Positions 1 through 8,220 of a stretch of DNA of 37,637 nucleotides are shown here, piece after piece. The translations under genes were made by a program, and so were the position numbers. The DNA is from Streptococcus sp. SK643 (GTDB lineage Bacteria; Bacillota; Bacilli; Lactobacillales; Streptococcaceae): contig NZ_AJMM01000024.1 in NCBI RefSeq assembly GCF_000259505.1, positions 1 through 37,637 on the forward strand. Reading direction: 5' to 3'. Each line of letters opens with the position of its first letter. Within the stretch, counting starts at the first letter, position 1. The notes beneath the pieces are model-generated. The model was not told the DNA's origin, made no database searches, and saw only the letters and a list, made by a program, of their open reading frames with translations.

Positions 1-733
1 CTGGAGCTTCTGGTAAGGTTGGCTGGGTGAGAGATTGACCTTCTTTGCCAACTTCTTGTGTCCCTTTAGCTTCAATCTTTCCATCATATTCTTGTTGTGA
101 CTCTTGGACTACCGACTCATCTTTTTTACTGCTTTTATTGATAGTAGATTTTGACTCTTTAAAGTAACCAACATACTCGTAACCATCAATATGGATAATC
201 CCCTTTGCTAATCCTTCATTGGTAGAAGCAGAAATGGTTTGGTTATAAGAAAGAAGCTCTTTATTTTCAAATGCAAATGTGGTAAAAGGGACGAAGTTGC
301 TTGCACCGATCGAACTAATTAATAGGACACCAAGCACTCTTCCACGATGTTTTTTAGAGATTAATAAAACAGCCAATGAAGCCGTAGCCAACCCTATACC
401 AGCCAAGGCTAATTCTTTACTACCTGTATAAGGAAGCTCTTGGTAGGTACTAGCTTTCTTTCGATACACTGCATAGATAATATCATCCTCTTGAAACTCC
501 GAAGGGACTTCATGGTGAATTAAGGCTTTTTCAGACTCGGTCAATTCCTGTTCGGCAAGATAGCGATAATGAACAGTATTTGCTTGCCCCACTTCATTTG
601 CTTGTACCTTGTCAACTAATAAAGTGCTAGCACCAAAAAGGAAGGCACCGATGGCTACAGGACCAACCCCAACAGTTAACTTGCGAATGGAATATTTAGT
701 AATTTTTTCAAGTTGTTCTTTTCTTTTTCTCAT
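1..733 (-). CDS. ZmpB-like zinc metalloprotease, N-terminal part (cut by window edge)
   Basis: The reading frame starts at an ATG at 733 and runs off the left edge, so about 244 N-terminal residues are visible. They show a YSIRK signal (residues 14-18), a hydrophobic segment ending in VQA near 45, an LPYTG sorting motif at 100-104, and two hydrophobic segments at about 106-126 and 132-150. A charged, S/T/K/E-rich linker follows, containing a GYEYVGYF-type repeat word. An LPXTG motif near the N-terminus followed by membrane segments is the known layout of streptococcal IgA1 protease and Zmp metalloproteases. The catalytic HExxH domain would lie outside the window, so the enzyme class is inferred. 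The start is 2 bases after the UPF0340 stop, and a ZmpR/ZmpS-like regulator pair lies just upstream. This points to ZmpB rather than IgA1 protease or ZmpC. Confidence 0.8.
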   Translation of the reverse strand, partial: MRKRKEQLEKITKYSIRKLTVGVGPVAIGAFLFGASTLLVDKVQANEVGQANTVHYRYLAEQELTESEKALIHHEVPSEFQEDDIIYAVYRKKASTYQELPYTGSKELALAGIGLATASLAVLLISKKHRGRVLGVLLISSIGASNFVPFTTFAFENKELLSYNQTISASTNEGLAKGIIHIDGYEYVGYFKESKSTINKSSKKDESVVQESQQEYDGKIEAKGTQEVGKEGQSLTQPTLPEAP

Positions 734-735
734 TT

Positions 736-1299
736 TCACGACTTTCTAATAGAATCTTGCGGATAATGCGCACGCGCACCTCCAATTAATTTTGGACGAC
801 TAGCAAGAGCTGTTACATGGGCATGTCCAATCTCTCTCAAAAGAGGACGAATAGGTACCTGCACATGTTTAACATGCATGCCGATAGCAGTATCGCCGAT
901 ATCCAAACCAGCATGAGCCTGGATGAATTCCACTTCGACTGGATCATCCATAAACTGAAAGGCTGCCAATTGAGCAGAGCCTCCAGCATGCAGAGTAGGA
1001 AGAACACTAACGATTTCAAGGCCAAACTGATCAGCTACTTGACGTTCAACTACAAGAGCTCGATTGACATGTTCGCATCCTTGAACTGCCAGATGAATAC
1101 CTTTCTCTCCTAAGATATCCAAGATAGTTTTAACAACAATCTCACCAATTTCTTGACTGGATTCTTTGCCAATATGACTCCCTAAGACCTCACTAGTAGA
1201 TAAACCCAAAACAAAAAGGGTTCCTTTTTTCAAATCAGCTTTTTCTATAACATCTTTTAGTATCTGAATTGTTTCTTTTTGAATCTCATTTTTTTTCAT
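736..1299 (-). CDS. UPF0340 / TIGR01440 family protein (YwlG-like)
   Basis: A 187-residue cytosolic protein of the TIGR01440 (UPF0340, formerly DUF436) family, whose biochemical role is unknown to me. I recognise it from its overall sequence and length, including the [18 protein letters not shown] segment near the N-terminus and the GGSAQLAAF segment in the middle. I chose the ATG at 1299 because AGAGG lies 8 bases upstream; a longer frame from a GTG at 1320 would place that site inside the gene. The gene has its own promoter-like sequence upstream and its stop is 2 bases before the Zmp start, so the two are probably co-transcribed and translationally coupled. In pneumococcus the same gene sits between the kinase and zmpB. 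Confidence 0.85.
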   Translation of the reverse strand: MKKNEIQKETIQILKDVIEKADLKKGTLFVLGLSTSEVLGSHIGKESSQEIGEIVVKTILDILGEKGIHLAVQGCEHVNRALVVERQVADQFGLEIVSVLPTLHAGGSAQLAAFQFMDDPVEVEFIQAHAGLDIGDTAIGMHVKHVQVPIRPLLREIGHAHVTALASRPKLIGGARAHYPQDSIRKS

Positions 1300-1325
1300 C
1301 CTAAGTACCTCTTTTGTCACTTTCT

Positions 1326-1354
1326 ATCATATCTTTTTTTCTTCTTTTTAGCAA
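1326..1354 (-). promoter_or_regulatory. Predicted promoter of the UPF0340-zmp unit
   Basis: Minus-strand -35 TTGCTA (1354-1349), 17-base spacer, -10 TATGAT (1331-1326). It lies between the terminator of the kinase gene and the UPF0340 start. Confidence 0.5.
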
Positions 1355-1387
1355 GATAGACAACCTAAAAGCTTACTTTAAACTGCA

Positions 1388-1415
1388 TAAAACTCCTAGA
1401 ATATTCTAGGAGTTA
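1388..1415 (-). terminator. Terminator of the regulator-kinase operon
   Basis: A perfect 24-base palindrome (1391-1414, arms AACTCCTAGAAT / ATTCTAGGAGTT) is followed on the minus strand by TTTT-rich sequence. Its 5' arm overlaps the kinase stop codon at 1413-1415. Confidence 0.7.
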
Positions 1416-3104
1416 ACTATTTTCTATTCTATTTATGTATATTCTAACTTGAGTCCCTTTTTGATACTTAGAATCAATCGTCATATGGTAATCTTCTCCA
1501 AAATGGAGTTTGAGTCGTTGATCAATATTTTCAAGTCCAACGCCACCACGTTTCAGTTGAGCCTGACTTCCCTTTTCTGTCACCTGAAAACCAACACCAT
1601 CATCTTCGATAAGAATGACTATACCAGATTCCACTTTTTCAACAGAAAGGTCAATATGACCATTTCCTTCTTTCTCCTTGATACCATGATAGAGGGCATT
1701 CTCTACTATGGGTTGTAAAACCAACTTAGGAAGGAGAAGATTCTCAAAGTCAGGATGTTCTTGAATCTCATACTCTAACTTATCCCCATAACGCTGTTTC
1801 TGGATAAAGAGATACTGGCGAACATGGTTGATTTCATCTGACAGACTAATCAAGTCCTTACCTTGATTGAGGGCCAATCGGAAATAGGTAGCTAAAGATT
1901 TTGTCACTTCAACTACCCTTTGACTATCCTGAAACTCCGCCATCCAGATAATGGTATCTAAGGTATTGTATAGAAAATGAGGATTGATTTGACTAGATAG
2001 AGCCTGTAATTCATATTGACGAGTCGTTTCTTCTTGCTTTCGGATATCTTCCATTAGTTGATCTACTTGATCTAACATGGCATTAAATTGACGGGTCAAT
2101 TCTCTTAATTCTTGAGCTCCGGCCTCCTTGGCACGTAGATTTTGACTACCCATACCAATCCCAAGCATGGTTTCTCGAAGGTCTTTTAAGGGCGCAATCC
2201 AGCGTTTGAGACTAAACCATATCAGAAAGAGACAGGCAATTAGAGACAAACAACTAGCCCCAAGGAGGGTCCAGAGGATTTGTCCGCGAACTTGATTTAA
2301 CTCCTCCAAGGAAGATACACCAATAACTGTCCAGTCTGTGCCATCTATCTTTTCCTGACTGACATAAGACTGATGGTCCAAAGTGTAGCCTTGACCAGTT
2401 TCAATATAGGGCTTCATAGCATCCATTTCACTAGATGAACTGTATACCGTGTGTTCAGGATGATAGACGAATTCATGCTGATCATTTACGATAAAGGCAA
2501 ATCCTTTTTGCCCCAGTTTGAGTTGATTAAGATAATTTGCCAAGGTTTCATAGGAAATGTCCAAACGTAGAACTCCTAGATTAGTACCTTTTTCATCTAC
2601 CAATTCCTGCGTCACAGAAATGACCCATTGACTATCAGACTTCCGAGCTGGTATCAAGACTGGCTTTGCTCCTTGATGAATGGCCTTTTGATACCAATCT
2701 TCAGACATCATATCAGATGAAGTTTTCATATGTAGATTCGCATCAGTAGAGAGGAATTCTCCTGACTTGGTCACCAAAACCACAGCTTTTAAGTCCTGAT
2801 CAGCTTTTAAGATGGTTAAAAATAAAGCTCGGATATCCTTGGCATGATCTTGACTGGGGCTTTCAGCATAGGCTTTTACATCCGCCTGTTGAGTCAGACT
2901 GGTCGAAGTTGTTTCAAGTTTTTTGATATAAGACTGAATAAAGCGACTGGTCTGACTAATGGTTGTCTGGTTATTTCTCTCAATGGTTCCTTCTATAGCT
3001 GATGAACTAGACTGGTAATAAAAACTTCCCACTAAAGCCATCAAGGTTAGAAAGACCATAAAGATGGAAATAACCATTCTGACTAGGAGAGATGAACGCT
3101 TCAT
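1413..3104 (-). CDS. zmpS: Sensor histidine kinase, YesM/LytS type (ZmpS-like, TCS09)
   Basis: A 563-residue membrane sensor kinase. TM1 is at about 10-30, followed by a long extracellular Cache-like sensor region (about 45-270), TM2 at 276-298, a HAMP linker to about 350, and a His_kinase (PF06580) phospho-acceptor at His376 in SQINPHFLYNTLD. The ATPase domain shows VENALYHG (N box), DDGVGF and GGVGLENI glycine boxes. The start ATG overlaps the regulator stop by 4 bases (ATGA), and GGGGGAAGG precedes it. The ligand is unknown. The pairing with an AraC-type response regulator and the neighbouring Zmp gene match pneumococcal TCS09 (ZmpRS). The name rests on this context plus overall similarity. 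Confidence 0.82.
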   Translation of the reverse strand: MKRSSLLVRMVISIFMVFLTLMALVGSFYYQSSSSAIEGTIERNNQTTISQTSRFIQSYIKKLETTSTSLTQQADVKAYAESPSQDHAKDIRALFLTILKADQDLKAVVLVTKSGEFLSTDANLHMKTSSDMMSEDWYQKAIHQGAKPVLIPARKSDSQWVISVTQELVDEKGTNLGVLRLDISYETLANYLNQLKLGQKGFAFIVNDQHEFVYHPEHTVYSSSSEMDAMKPYIETGQGYTLDHQSYVSQEKIDGTDWTVIGVSSLEELNQVRGQILWTLLGASCLSLIACLFLIWFSLKRWIAPLKDLRETMLGIGMGSQNLRAKEAGAQELRELTRQFNAMLDQVDQLMEDIRKQEETTRQYELQALSSQINPHFLYNTLDTIIWMAEFQDSQRVVEVTKSLATYFRLALNQGKDLISLSDEINHVRQYLFIQKQRYGDKLEYEIQEHPDFENLLLPKLVLQPIVENALYHGIKEKEGNGHIDLSVEKVESGIVILIEDDGVGFQVTEKGSQAQLKRGGVGLENIDQRLKLHFGEDYHMTIDSKYQKGTQVRIYINRIENS

Positions 3105-3838
3105 CGACCTTCCCCCTTCTTAAACTGACGAGGTGTCACACCTGCAATCTGTTTAAAACGTTGGGTAAAATAGTTCATATCTTCAAAACCAACCTTTTCG
3201 GCTATCTCATAAATCTTTAAATCAGTAGTCAATAAGAGGAGTTTGGCTTGTTTGACACGTTCTCTCACCAGATAATCCTGAAAAGGTAGACCCAACTCTT
3301 TCTTGATTAAAGAACTGAGATAGGTCGGACTAAAGCCCAAGTCACTAGCCAAACTTTTTAAGCTGAACTGACTATCTGATAGGTGGGCATGGATATTCTG
3401 AGCTAAGTCTCCTTCTAACTGATCTGTCAATAAGTTCTGGACCTGTTCTTCTATTTCTTCTTTATCCAACTTTTGCTTGATTTTCCCCAACATTTCCTCA
3501 ATATCCTGACGAGAAAAGGGCTTGAGCAGGTAGTCATCCACACCTAGTTTGACAGCAGACAAGGCATAATCAAAATCATCGTAGCCTGTCAAAAAAACTA
3601 GATGCACCTGAGGATAGGTTTCTCGGACCAGACTAGCCAACTGGATGCCATTTAACTGAGGCATGTTGATATCGGTTAAAATAATATCTGGCACCTGCTT
3701 TTGTATCAATTCCCAAGCCTGCCTTCCATTTTCAGCCTGACCGATGATTTCCATATCGTAGGCTGCTACATTGACCAGCTTGGTCAAGCCTTGCCTTACC
3801 AGATATTCATCTTCTACGATTAAGATTGTGTAGGTCAT
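3101..3838 (-). CDS. zmpR: Response regulator with AraC-type HTH output (ZmpR-like)
   Basis: A 245-residue response regulator. The N-terminal receiver has acidic residues Asp10-Glu11 and the phospho-acceptor Asp56 in ILTDINMPQ, with Lys in LLKPF. A C-terminal double helix-turn-helix of the AraC/XylS type (about 145-245) includes MNYFTQRFKQIAGVTPRQFKK. I chose the ATG at 3838 because AAAGGAGAG lies 5 bases upstream; a GTG at 3856 would put this site inside the gene. It is the first gene of the pair and overlaps the kinase by 4 bases. It probably activates genes for surface proteins, including the protease gene next door. That target is inferred from linkage and from the pneumococcal RR09 counterpart. 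Confidence 0.83.
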   Translation of the reverse strand: MTYTILIVEDEYLVRQGLTKLVNVAAYDMEIIGQAENGRQAWELIQKQVPDIILTDINMPQLNGIQLASLVRETYPQVHLVFLTGYDDFDYALSAVKLGVDDYLLKPFSRQDIEEMLGKIKQKLDKEEIEEQVQNLLTDQLEGDLAQNIHAHLSDSQFSLKSLASDLGFSPTYLSSLIKKELGLPFQDYLVRERVKQAKLLLLTTDLKIYEIAEKVGFEDMNYFTQRFKQIAGVTPRQFKKGEGR

Positions 3839-3867
3839 GCTTCTCTCCTTTGTCACTTACTAGTATC

Positions 3868-3873
3868 AGTATA
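3868..3873 (-). promoter_or_regulatory. Predicted extended -10 of the zmpRS promoter
   Basis: Minus strand TGCTATACT, an extended -10, about 30 bases upstream of the regulator start. No good -35 is present, which is usual for extended -10 promoters. It may need an activator. Confidence 0.45.
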
Positions 3874-3910
3874 GCAAAATTCTCCTCTAACTGCTTAGGA
3901 AAGCCCTCTT

Positions 3911-4108
3911 ATATTCAATGAAAATCAAAGAGCAAACTAGGGAGCTAGTCGCAGGTTGCTCAAAGTACAGCTTTGAGGTTGCAGATAAAACTGACGAAGT
4001 CAGCTCAAAACACTGTTTTGAGGTTGCGGATAGAACTGACGAAGTCAGTAACCCTAGATACGGTAAGACGACGCTGACATGGTTTAAAGAGATTTTCGAA
4101 AAGTATTA
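3911..4108 (-). repeat. BOX element (boxA-boxB-boxB-boxC)
   Basis: An intergenic repeat of the pneumococcal BOX family. The right end carries the boxA core (TACGGTAAGACGACGCTGAC, 4058-4077), a close match to the sequence used for BOX typing. The middle has two boxB-like copies of about 45 bases, each with the hairpin word GACTGACTTCGTCAG-like on the minus strand (ACTGACGAAGTCAG on plus). The left end starts TATATTCAATGAAAATC, typical of boxC. The total of about 198 bases fits A1-B2-C1 (59+45+45+50). It fills the gap between zmpR and msrAB, and its terminal TTA forms the msrAB stop codon. A 63-codon open frame across it is not a gene. Confidence 0.85.
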
Positions 4109-5218
4109 ATCAACATAATCTAGTAAATAAGCATAGCCTTTTTCTTCCATTTGATTTTTGGGAATAAAGCGGATAGAGAGACTATTGATACAGTAGCGCA
4201 AGCCACCCTTGTCCTGTGGGCCGTCCGTAAAGACATGGCCAAGGTGAGAATCTCCAACTCGGCTCCGCACTTCCATGCGTGTCATATTGTAGGACTTATC
4301 TTCCTTGTAGGTAGCAACATCTGGACTGATGGGTTGAGTGAAACTAGGCCAACCGCAACCAGACTCGAACTTGTCCTTTGATGAAAAGAGGGGTTCACCA
4401 GTTGCCACATCCACATAGATACCAGATTCAAATTTATCCCAGTAACGGTTTGAGAAAGCCCGTTCTGTTTGATTTTTCTGGGTAACTGCATACTCCTCAG
4501 GTGACAAGGTCTTTTTCAATTCCTCATCACTTGGTTTAGGATATTTGCTGGCATCAATGACAGGATAGGCAGCCTGATTGACATTGATATGGCAGTAGCC
4601 ATTTGGATTTTTCTTGAGATAGTCTTGGTGGTAATCCTCAGCCACTACAAAATTCTTCAAGGGTTCCTTTTCAACTGCCAAAGGTTGATCGTATTTCTTA
4701 GCTACCTCATCAAAGACTTGGTTAATCACCTCTAAATCCTTGTCATCTGTGTAATAAACACCAGTACGGTACTGGGTTCCTACGTCATTTCCTTGTTTAT
4801 TTTTGCTGGTTGGATTGATAATGCGGAAGTAATGAAGCAGGATTTCCTTGAGAGAAATTTGCTTGGCATCATAGGTAACATGAACAGTCTCCGCATGACC
4901 TGTTTGGTTAATCAATTCGTACTTGGTTGTTTCCCCTCTACCATTTGCATAGCCTGAAACGGCATCTGTCACTCCGGGAACGCGTGAGAAGTATTCCTCA
5001 ACTCCCCAGAAACAACCTCCAGCCAGATAAATTTCGTGCAAGTCTGCATCTTTACTCACTTCTGTTTTTTTCATTGTTTTTCCTCCTTGGCTAACTGATG
5101 CTTTCTCAATTTGCGAGCTATCTGTCTGCCCTGCATTTCGCATCAATAGAAAATAGAAACCGGTTATGGCTAGGAAAAAGATTCCTGCCAAGACAAACAA
5201 TTTTACTTTATCATTCAT
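4106..5218 (-). CDS. msrAB2: Membrane-anchored methionine sulfoxide reductase A/B fusion (MsrAB2)
   Basis: A 370-residue fusion enzyme that reduces both S- and R-methionine sulfoxide in exported proteins. Residues 7-26 form an uncleaved signal anchor. The MsrA domain has GGCFWG with catalytic Cys69. The MsrB domain has GCGWPSF (Cys288; CxxC zinc pairs are not obvious) and catalytic Cys343 in RYCINS. It is the last gene of ccdA-etrx-msrAB; Etrx-type thioredoxins feed electrons to this enzyme in pneumococcus. The stop TAA is contributed by the end of the BOX element. Codon 49 is an ATG preceded by an ideal Shine-Dalgarno sequence, so a shorter cytosolic form starting at 5074 is possible. Confidence 0.93.
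   Translation of the reverse strand: MNDKVKLFVLAGIFFLAITGFYFLLMRNAGQTDSSQIEKASVSQGGKTMKKTEVSKDADLHEIYLAGGCFWGVEEYFSRVPGVTDAVSGYANGRGETTKYELINQTGHAETVHVTYDAKQISLKEILLHYFRIINPTSKNKQGNDVGTQYRTGVYYTDDKDLEVINQVFDEVAKKYDQPLAVEKEPLKNFVVAEDYHQDYLKKNPNGYCHINVNQAAYPVIDASKYPKPSDEELKKTLSPEEYAVTQKNQTERAFSNRYWDKFESGIYVDVATGEPLFSSKDKFESGCGWPSFTQPISPDVATYKEDKSYNMTRMEVRSRVGDSHLGHVFTDGPQDKGGLRYCINSLSIRFIPKNQMEEKGYAYLLDYVD
5074..5088 (-). promoter_or_regulatory. Internal ribosome-binding site and start codon in msrAB
   Basis: Minus strand AAGGAGGA (5088-5081), a 6-base spacer AAAACA, then ATG (5074-5072), in frame with msrAB at codon 49. Starting here gives a 322-residue protein that lacks the membrane anchor but keeps both catalytic domains. 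The upstream start at 5218 has a weaker site, so the internal start may be used. Confidence 0.6.
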
Positions 5219-5227
5219 GACCTTTCC

Positions 5228-5791
5228 CTACCCCATTTCTTTCAATGTTTTTAAAATCATATCCTTATCCATAAAACCTGGTTGCGTTTTGACCAGCTTG
5301 CCTTCCTTGTCTATAAAGGCTTGAGTTGGGTAAGAACGGACACCATAACTTTCCAAAAGTTTGCCTGACGGGTCAATTAGAACTGGGAAATTTTTATAAT
5401 CCAAGCCCTTGTACCAGTTCTTAAAGTCTGCTTCAGCTTGTTCCCCCTTATGTCCTGGTGACACTACCGTCAAGACCACATAATCATCACCAGCATCCTT
5501 AGCAATTTCATCCGTGTCAGGAAGACTAGCTAGACAGATGGAACACCAAGAAGCCCAGAATTTGAGATAGACTTTCTTGCCCTTGTAATCAGATAAGCGG
5601 TAGGTCTTGCCATCTACTCCTGTCAGTTCGAAATCAGCAACCGCCTGACCTTTAGTAGCAGTTTTTGAACTGACTTGTTCTGTTTTTGTTTGCTCCTTCA
5701 TAGTAGCTTCGTCTGACATATTTTTAGCAGAACAGGCTGCCAAACAACAGATTGAGCCGACTCCTAGGAGACATGTTTGCCATTTTTTCAT
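5228..5791 (-). CDS. etrx1: Extracellular thioredoxin-like lipoprotein (Etrx1, TlpA/ResA type)
   Basis: A 187-residue lipoprotein. The signal peptide ends in the lipobox CLAAC with lipid-modified Cys20; a T/K/E-rich linker leads to a TlpA/ResA-type thioredoxin domain (about 48-187). The active site is WCSIC (Cys83, Cys86). It receives electrons from CcdA across the membrane and reduces MsrAB on the outer face. I chose the ATG at 5791 because AGAGG lies 8 bases upstream; an upstream in-frame ATG at 5812 would overlap ccdA. It starts 13 bases after the ccdA stop and ends 9 bases before msrAB, so the three form one operon. Etrx1 is chosen over Etrx2 by its linkage to MsrAB2. Confidence 0.88.
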   Translation of the reverse strand: MKKWQTCLLGVGSICCLAACSAKNMSDEATMKEQTKTEQVSSKTATKGQAVADFELTGVDGKTYRLSDYKGKKVYLKFWASWCSICLASLPDTDEIAKDAGDDYVVLTVVSPGHKGEQAEADFKNWYKGLDYKNFPVLIDPSGKLLESYGVRSYPTQAFIDKEGKLVKTQPGFMDKDMILKTLKEMG

Positions 5792-5804
5792 TTCTTTATC
5801 CTCT

Positions 5805-6515
5805 CTATTCAAATAATGTAGTCAAAATGGAAGCATTCCCCAAAAACACCAAGATTCCCATCACGATAATGAGGAAACCACCCACTTTTTTGAGGGTTCC
5901 GAGATAAGGATGGAGTTTTCGGAAATGTTTCAAAACATAGCTAGAGGCAAGAGCTAGAACCAAAAATGGTAGCGCCAAACCTAGCGTGTAAACCAACATG
6001 AGACCTGCTCCCTGCCAAGCACCTGAGCCACCTGAAGCCGCTAAAGCTAAAACAGAGCCAAGAACCGGACCCACACAAGGCGTCCAAGCAAAACTAAATG
6101 TCAGCCCCAGTAAAAATGCCTGACTATAGCCCTTACCCTTTTGCCCCTGTCTCTTTAATTGTAGCCTTCTTTCCTTGTAGAGTCCCTTCAAATGTAAGAC
6201 TTCCATCTGGTGCAAGCCCAAGAGAATGATAACCGCACCCGTCACATACTGAAACCAATAGGCATACAAAAGGTCTCCTAAAAAACCAGCACCATATCCC
6301 AGTAAGATAAAGATAAAAGAAATACCCACTATAAAGGCCAAAGTTCGCAATAGACTAACAAGTGAGATTGAATATTTTCCACTAGAAGCCTGAGCACCAT
6401 CTTTGTCATCCAACAAGACCCCTGCATAGACCGGTAACAAGGGTAAAATACAAGGAGAAAAGAAGGAAAGAATTCCAGCAAGAAAAACACTGATAAAAAA
6501 GATTATATTATCCAT
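5805..6515 (-). CDS. ccdA: Cytochrome c biogenesis / thiol-disulfide transporter CcdA
   Basis: A 236-residue polytopic membrane protein of the CcdA/DsbD-beta family with about six transmembrane helices. The two redox cysteines are in SPCILPLLP (Cys22) and TPCVGPVLG (Cys147), each flanked by proline as expected. It shuttles electrons from cytosolic thioredoxin to extracytoplasmic thioredoxins. No cytochrome c maturation genes are nearby and streptococci lack c-type cytochromes, so the partner is the adjacent Etrx/MsrAB system. The start has GGAGGAAGG 3 bases upstream. First gene of the operon, with a promoter-like -10 about 32 bases upstream. Confidence 0.92.
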   Translation of the reverse strand: MDNIIFFISVFLAGILSFFSPCILPLLPVYAGVLLDDKDGAQASSGKYSISLVSLLRTLAFIVGISFIFILLGYGAGFLGDLLYAYWFQYVTGAVIILLGLHQMEVLHLKGLYKERRLQLKRQGQKGKGYSQAFLLGLTFSFAWTPCVGPVLGSVLALAASGGSGAWQGAGLMLVYTLGLALPFLVLALASSYVLKHFRKLHPYLGTLKKVGGFLIIVMGILVFLGNASILTTLFE

Positions 6516-6547
6516 TGCCTTCCTCCATTCTTTGATTTGATAGGACT

Positions 6548-6553
6548 ATTATA
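6548..6553 (-). promoter_or_regulatory. Predicted -10 of the ccdA-etrx-msrAB promoter
   Basis: Minus strand -10 TATAAT (6553-6548) lies 32 bases upstream of the ccdA start. The -35 region at 17 bases (TGTTTT) is weak, which suggests an activated promoter. Confidence 0.45.
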
Positions 6554-6642
6554 GCCCCAAAACTCAAGAAAAAACAGGGACAATGATAGGGAAAAATAGG
6601 AATTTGATCAGATAATTTGAAAAATATCTAAGAAATAAAAAG

Positions 6643-6665
6643 AAAAAAGCCAGACAAGGTCTGAC
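6643..6665 (-). terminator. Terminator downstream of the GNAT gene at 6693
   Basis: Minus strand hairpin GTCAGAC-CTT-GTCTGGC followed by TTTTTTC. It separates the GNAT gene from the ccdA promoter. Confidence 0.75.
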
Positions 6666-6692
6666 TTCAATAGAAACAGAAAAAAAATTTCA

Positions 6693-7241
6693 CTACTCTT
6701 CTCTACTTATCTGATAATAAATAAGATCCGCAAGATAGCCTTTTCTCTCTACACAATTGGTAATAGTCTTTAGATAGGACATTCCTGCCTTCTCCATGAC
6801 CCGACCTGAAGCTGGATTGAGACTGGCATATCGAGCTCTAACTTTTTGAAAACCTGCTTGAGTAAAACAGAAGTCCAAGACAGCTTTCAAGGCTTCTGTC
6901 ATCATACCATGACCCCAGTATTTCTTGCATAGAACATAGCCAATTTCACAAGAAGAATCGTTCTCATCTATTGCAACGATGCTGATGTCTCCTATCACCT
7001 GTTCCGGGTTTTCTTTGAGACAAATGGCCCATTTGTAATAGTTGAGATTAGCATAGGAGGCAATCCAATTACGAATCGAGTTTCGAGTCACATCGACATC
7101 AGGATGAGGATCCCAAGTGACATAGGTCAGATTCTCAGCGGATGAAGCCCAATTCTGAAACATGGCTTCTGCATCACTTTCCACAAATCTTCGCAAGATT
7201 AAACGATCTGTCTGTAATATTTGCGTACCGATAGATTTCAT
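6693..7241 (-). CDS. GNAT acetyltransferase, RimJ/RimL-like
   Basis: A 182-residue GNAT-family N-acetyltransferase of the Acetyltransf_3 (RimJ/RimL) type: TDRLILRRF near the N-terminus, GYVLCKKYWGHGMMTEAL as the acetyl-CoA loop, and NPASGRVMEKAGM near the C-terminus. The substrate cannot be told. I chose the ATG at 7241; the open frame extends to 7415, but that stretch reads through two terminator hairpins and overlaps nadE. The ribosome-binding site GAGGAAG, 4 bases upstream of the ATG, lies in a sequence (AAAGCGAGGAAG) that resembles the conserved word of the neighbouring tandem repeats. Confidence 0.82.
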   Translation of the reverse strand: MKSIGTQILQTDRLILRRFVESDAEAMFQNWASSAENLTYVTWDPHPDVDVTRNSIRNWIASYANLNYYKWAICLKENPEQVIGDISIVAIDENDSSCEIGYVLCKKYWGHGMMTEALKAVLDFCFTQAGFQKVRARYASLNPASGRVMEKAGMSYLKTITNCVERKGYLADLIYYQISREE

Positions 7242-7325
7242 GACGCTTCCTCGCTTTCTGATAGATGATTCTCTGTCCAATCTCCATTGAAACTTGTTTT
7301 GCTTTTGAATTTCAAGGCTCAAGCT

Positions 7326-7396
7326 AAAAAGGTCCACCGGACCTTCCTCGCTTACCTGTTTCCATGCTCGGGCTAAAAAGGTCCCCCGGATCTTTT
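7326..7396 (-). repeat. Two tandem terminator-like repeats after nadE
   Basis: Two hairpins with U-tails on the minus strand, about 48 bases apart: AAAGATCC-GGGG-GACCTTTTT (7395-7373, right after the nadE stop) and AAGGTCC-GGTG-GACCTTTTT (7345-7326). The spacer contains the words GAGC, GGAAA and AAGCGAG. The same words recur between the hairpins after rpsR (35851-35968). A degenerate third copy of the spacer (GAGC...TTGAAAT...AAAGC) continues at 7320-7300. The first hairpin serves as the pncB-nadE terminator. Confidence 0.7.
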
Positions 7397-8220
7397 TACT
7401 CCCAAAAGTCATCAAATACGGTGATGGGTAAGTGGCGTTTGTGTTGGCCTTTATGCCACCAGTTTTCGATTGTTACTTGGGCTTCTGGGCTGATTGTTTT
7501 GCCTTCTAGGTAGTCGTCAATCTCTTCATAAGTGACTCCAAGGGCCACTTCGTCTGCTAGGCCTGGTTTGTCTTCTTCTAGGTCTGCTGTTGGGATTTTT
7601 TCATAAAGGGCTGGGTCTGCACCAAGTTCTTTCAAGAGTTGTTTTCCTTGGCGTTTATTGAGGCGGTAAAGAGGGAGAATATCCGCACCACCATCGCCAA
7701 ACTTGGTAAAGAAACCTGTGATATTTTCCGCGGCGTGGTCTGTTCCAATGACCGCTCCGCTATGGGAACCAGCAAGGGCATACTGAGCAATCATACGGCA
7801 ACGTGCCTTGATATTCCCCTTATTGAAATCTGTCATTGGACTGCCTGTAGCCTCTACTGCTTTAGACATTGCATCGACAGAATCCTTGATATTGACCACC
7901 AAGCTAATATCTGGCTGGATGAATGCTAAGGCTTTTTGAGCATCTGCTTCATCAGCTTGCACTCCATATGGCAGGCGGACAGCGATAAATTTGTAGCTGT
8001 CGTCTCCCGTTTCTGCTCGCAGTTCTTCCATAGCTAGTTGAGCCAAACGACCTGCCAAAGTCGAGTCCTGCCCTCCAGAAATCCCTAGTACAAAGGTTTT
8101 TAGGAAGGGATGTTTTTTCAAATATCTTTTTAAAAAATCAATGGAACGACGGATTTCTTCCTGGACATCAATCACCGGTTTGACACCCAGCTCTTGGATA
8201 ATCGTTTCTTGCAAGCTCAT
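7396..8220 (-). CDS. nadE: NH3-dependent NAD+ synthetase
   Basis: A 274-residue NAD synthetase that amidates nicotinic acid adenine dinucleotide to NAD+ with ammonia. The PP-loop SGGQDS is at 48-53, and GTDHAAEN and KFGDGGAD form the substrate and ammonia sites. It lacks the N-terminal glutaminase domain, so it is the short ammonia-dependent type. The ATG overlaps the pncB stop by 4 bases (ATGA), so the two steps of niacin salvage are translationally coupled. The stop is immediately followed by a terminator hairpin. Confidence 0.96.
   Translation of the reverse strand: MSLQETIIQELGVKPVIDVQEEIRRSIDFLKRYLKKHPFLKTFVLGISGGQDSTLAGRLAQLAMEELRAETGDDSYKFIAVRLPYGVQADEADAQKALAFIQPDISLVVNIKDSVDAMSKAVEATGSPMTDFNKGNIKARCRMIAQYALAGSHSGAVIGTDHAAENITGFFTKFGDGGADILPLYRLNKRQGKQLLKELGADPALYEKIPTADLEEDKPGLADEVALGVTYEEIDDYLEGKTISPEAQVTIENWWHKGQHKRHLPITVFDDFWE

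Noticed and set aside
3918..4109. 63-codon open frame on the plus strand
   Set aside because: It is wholly within the BOX element; its repeated words come from the duplicated boxB units.
7242..7415. N-terminal extension of the GNAT gene
   Set aside because: It reads through two terminator hairpins and overlaps nadE; the ATG at 7241 has a good site and family length.
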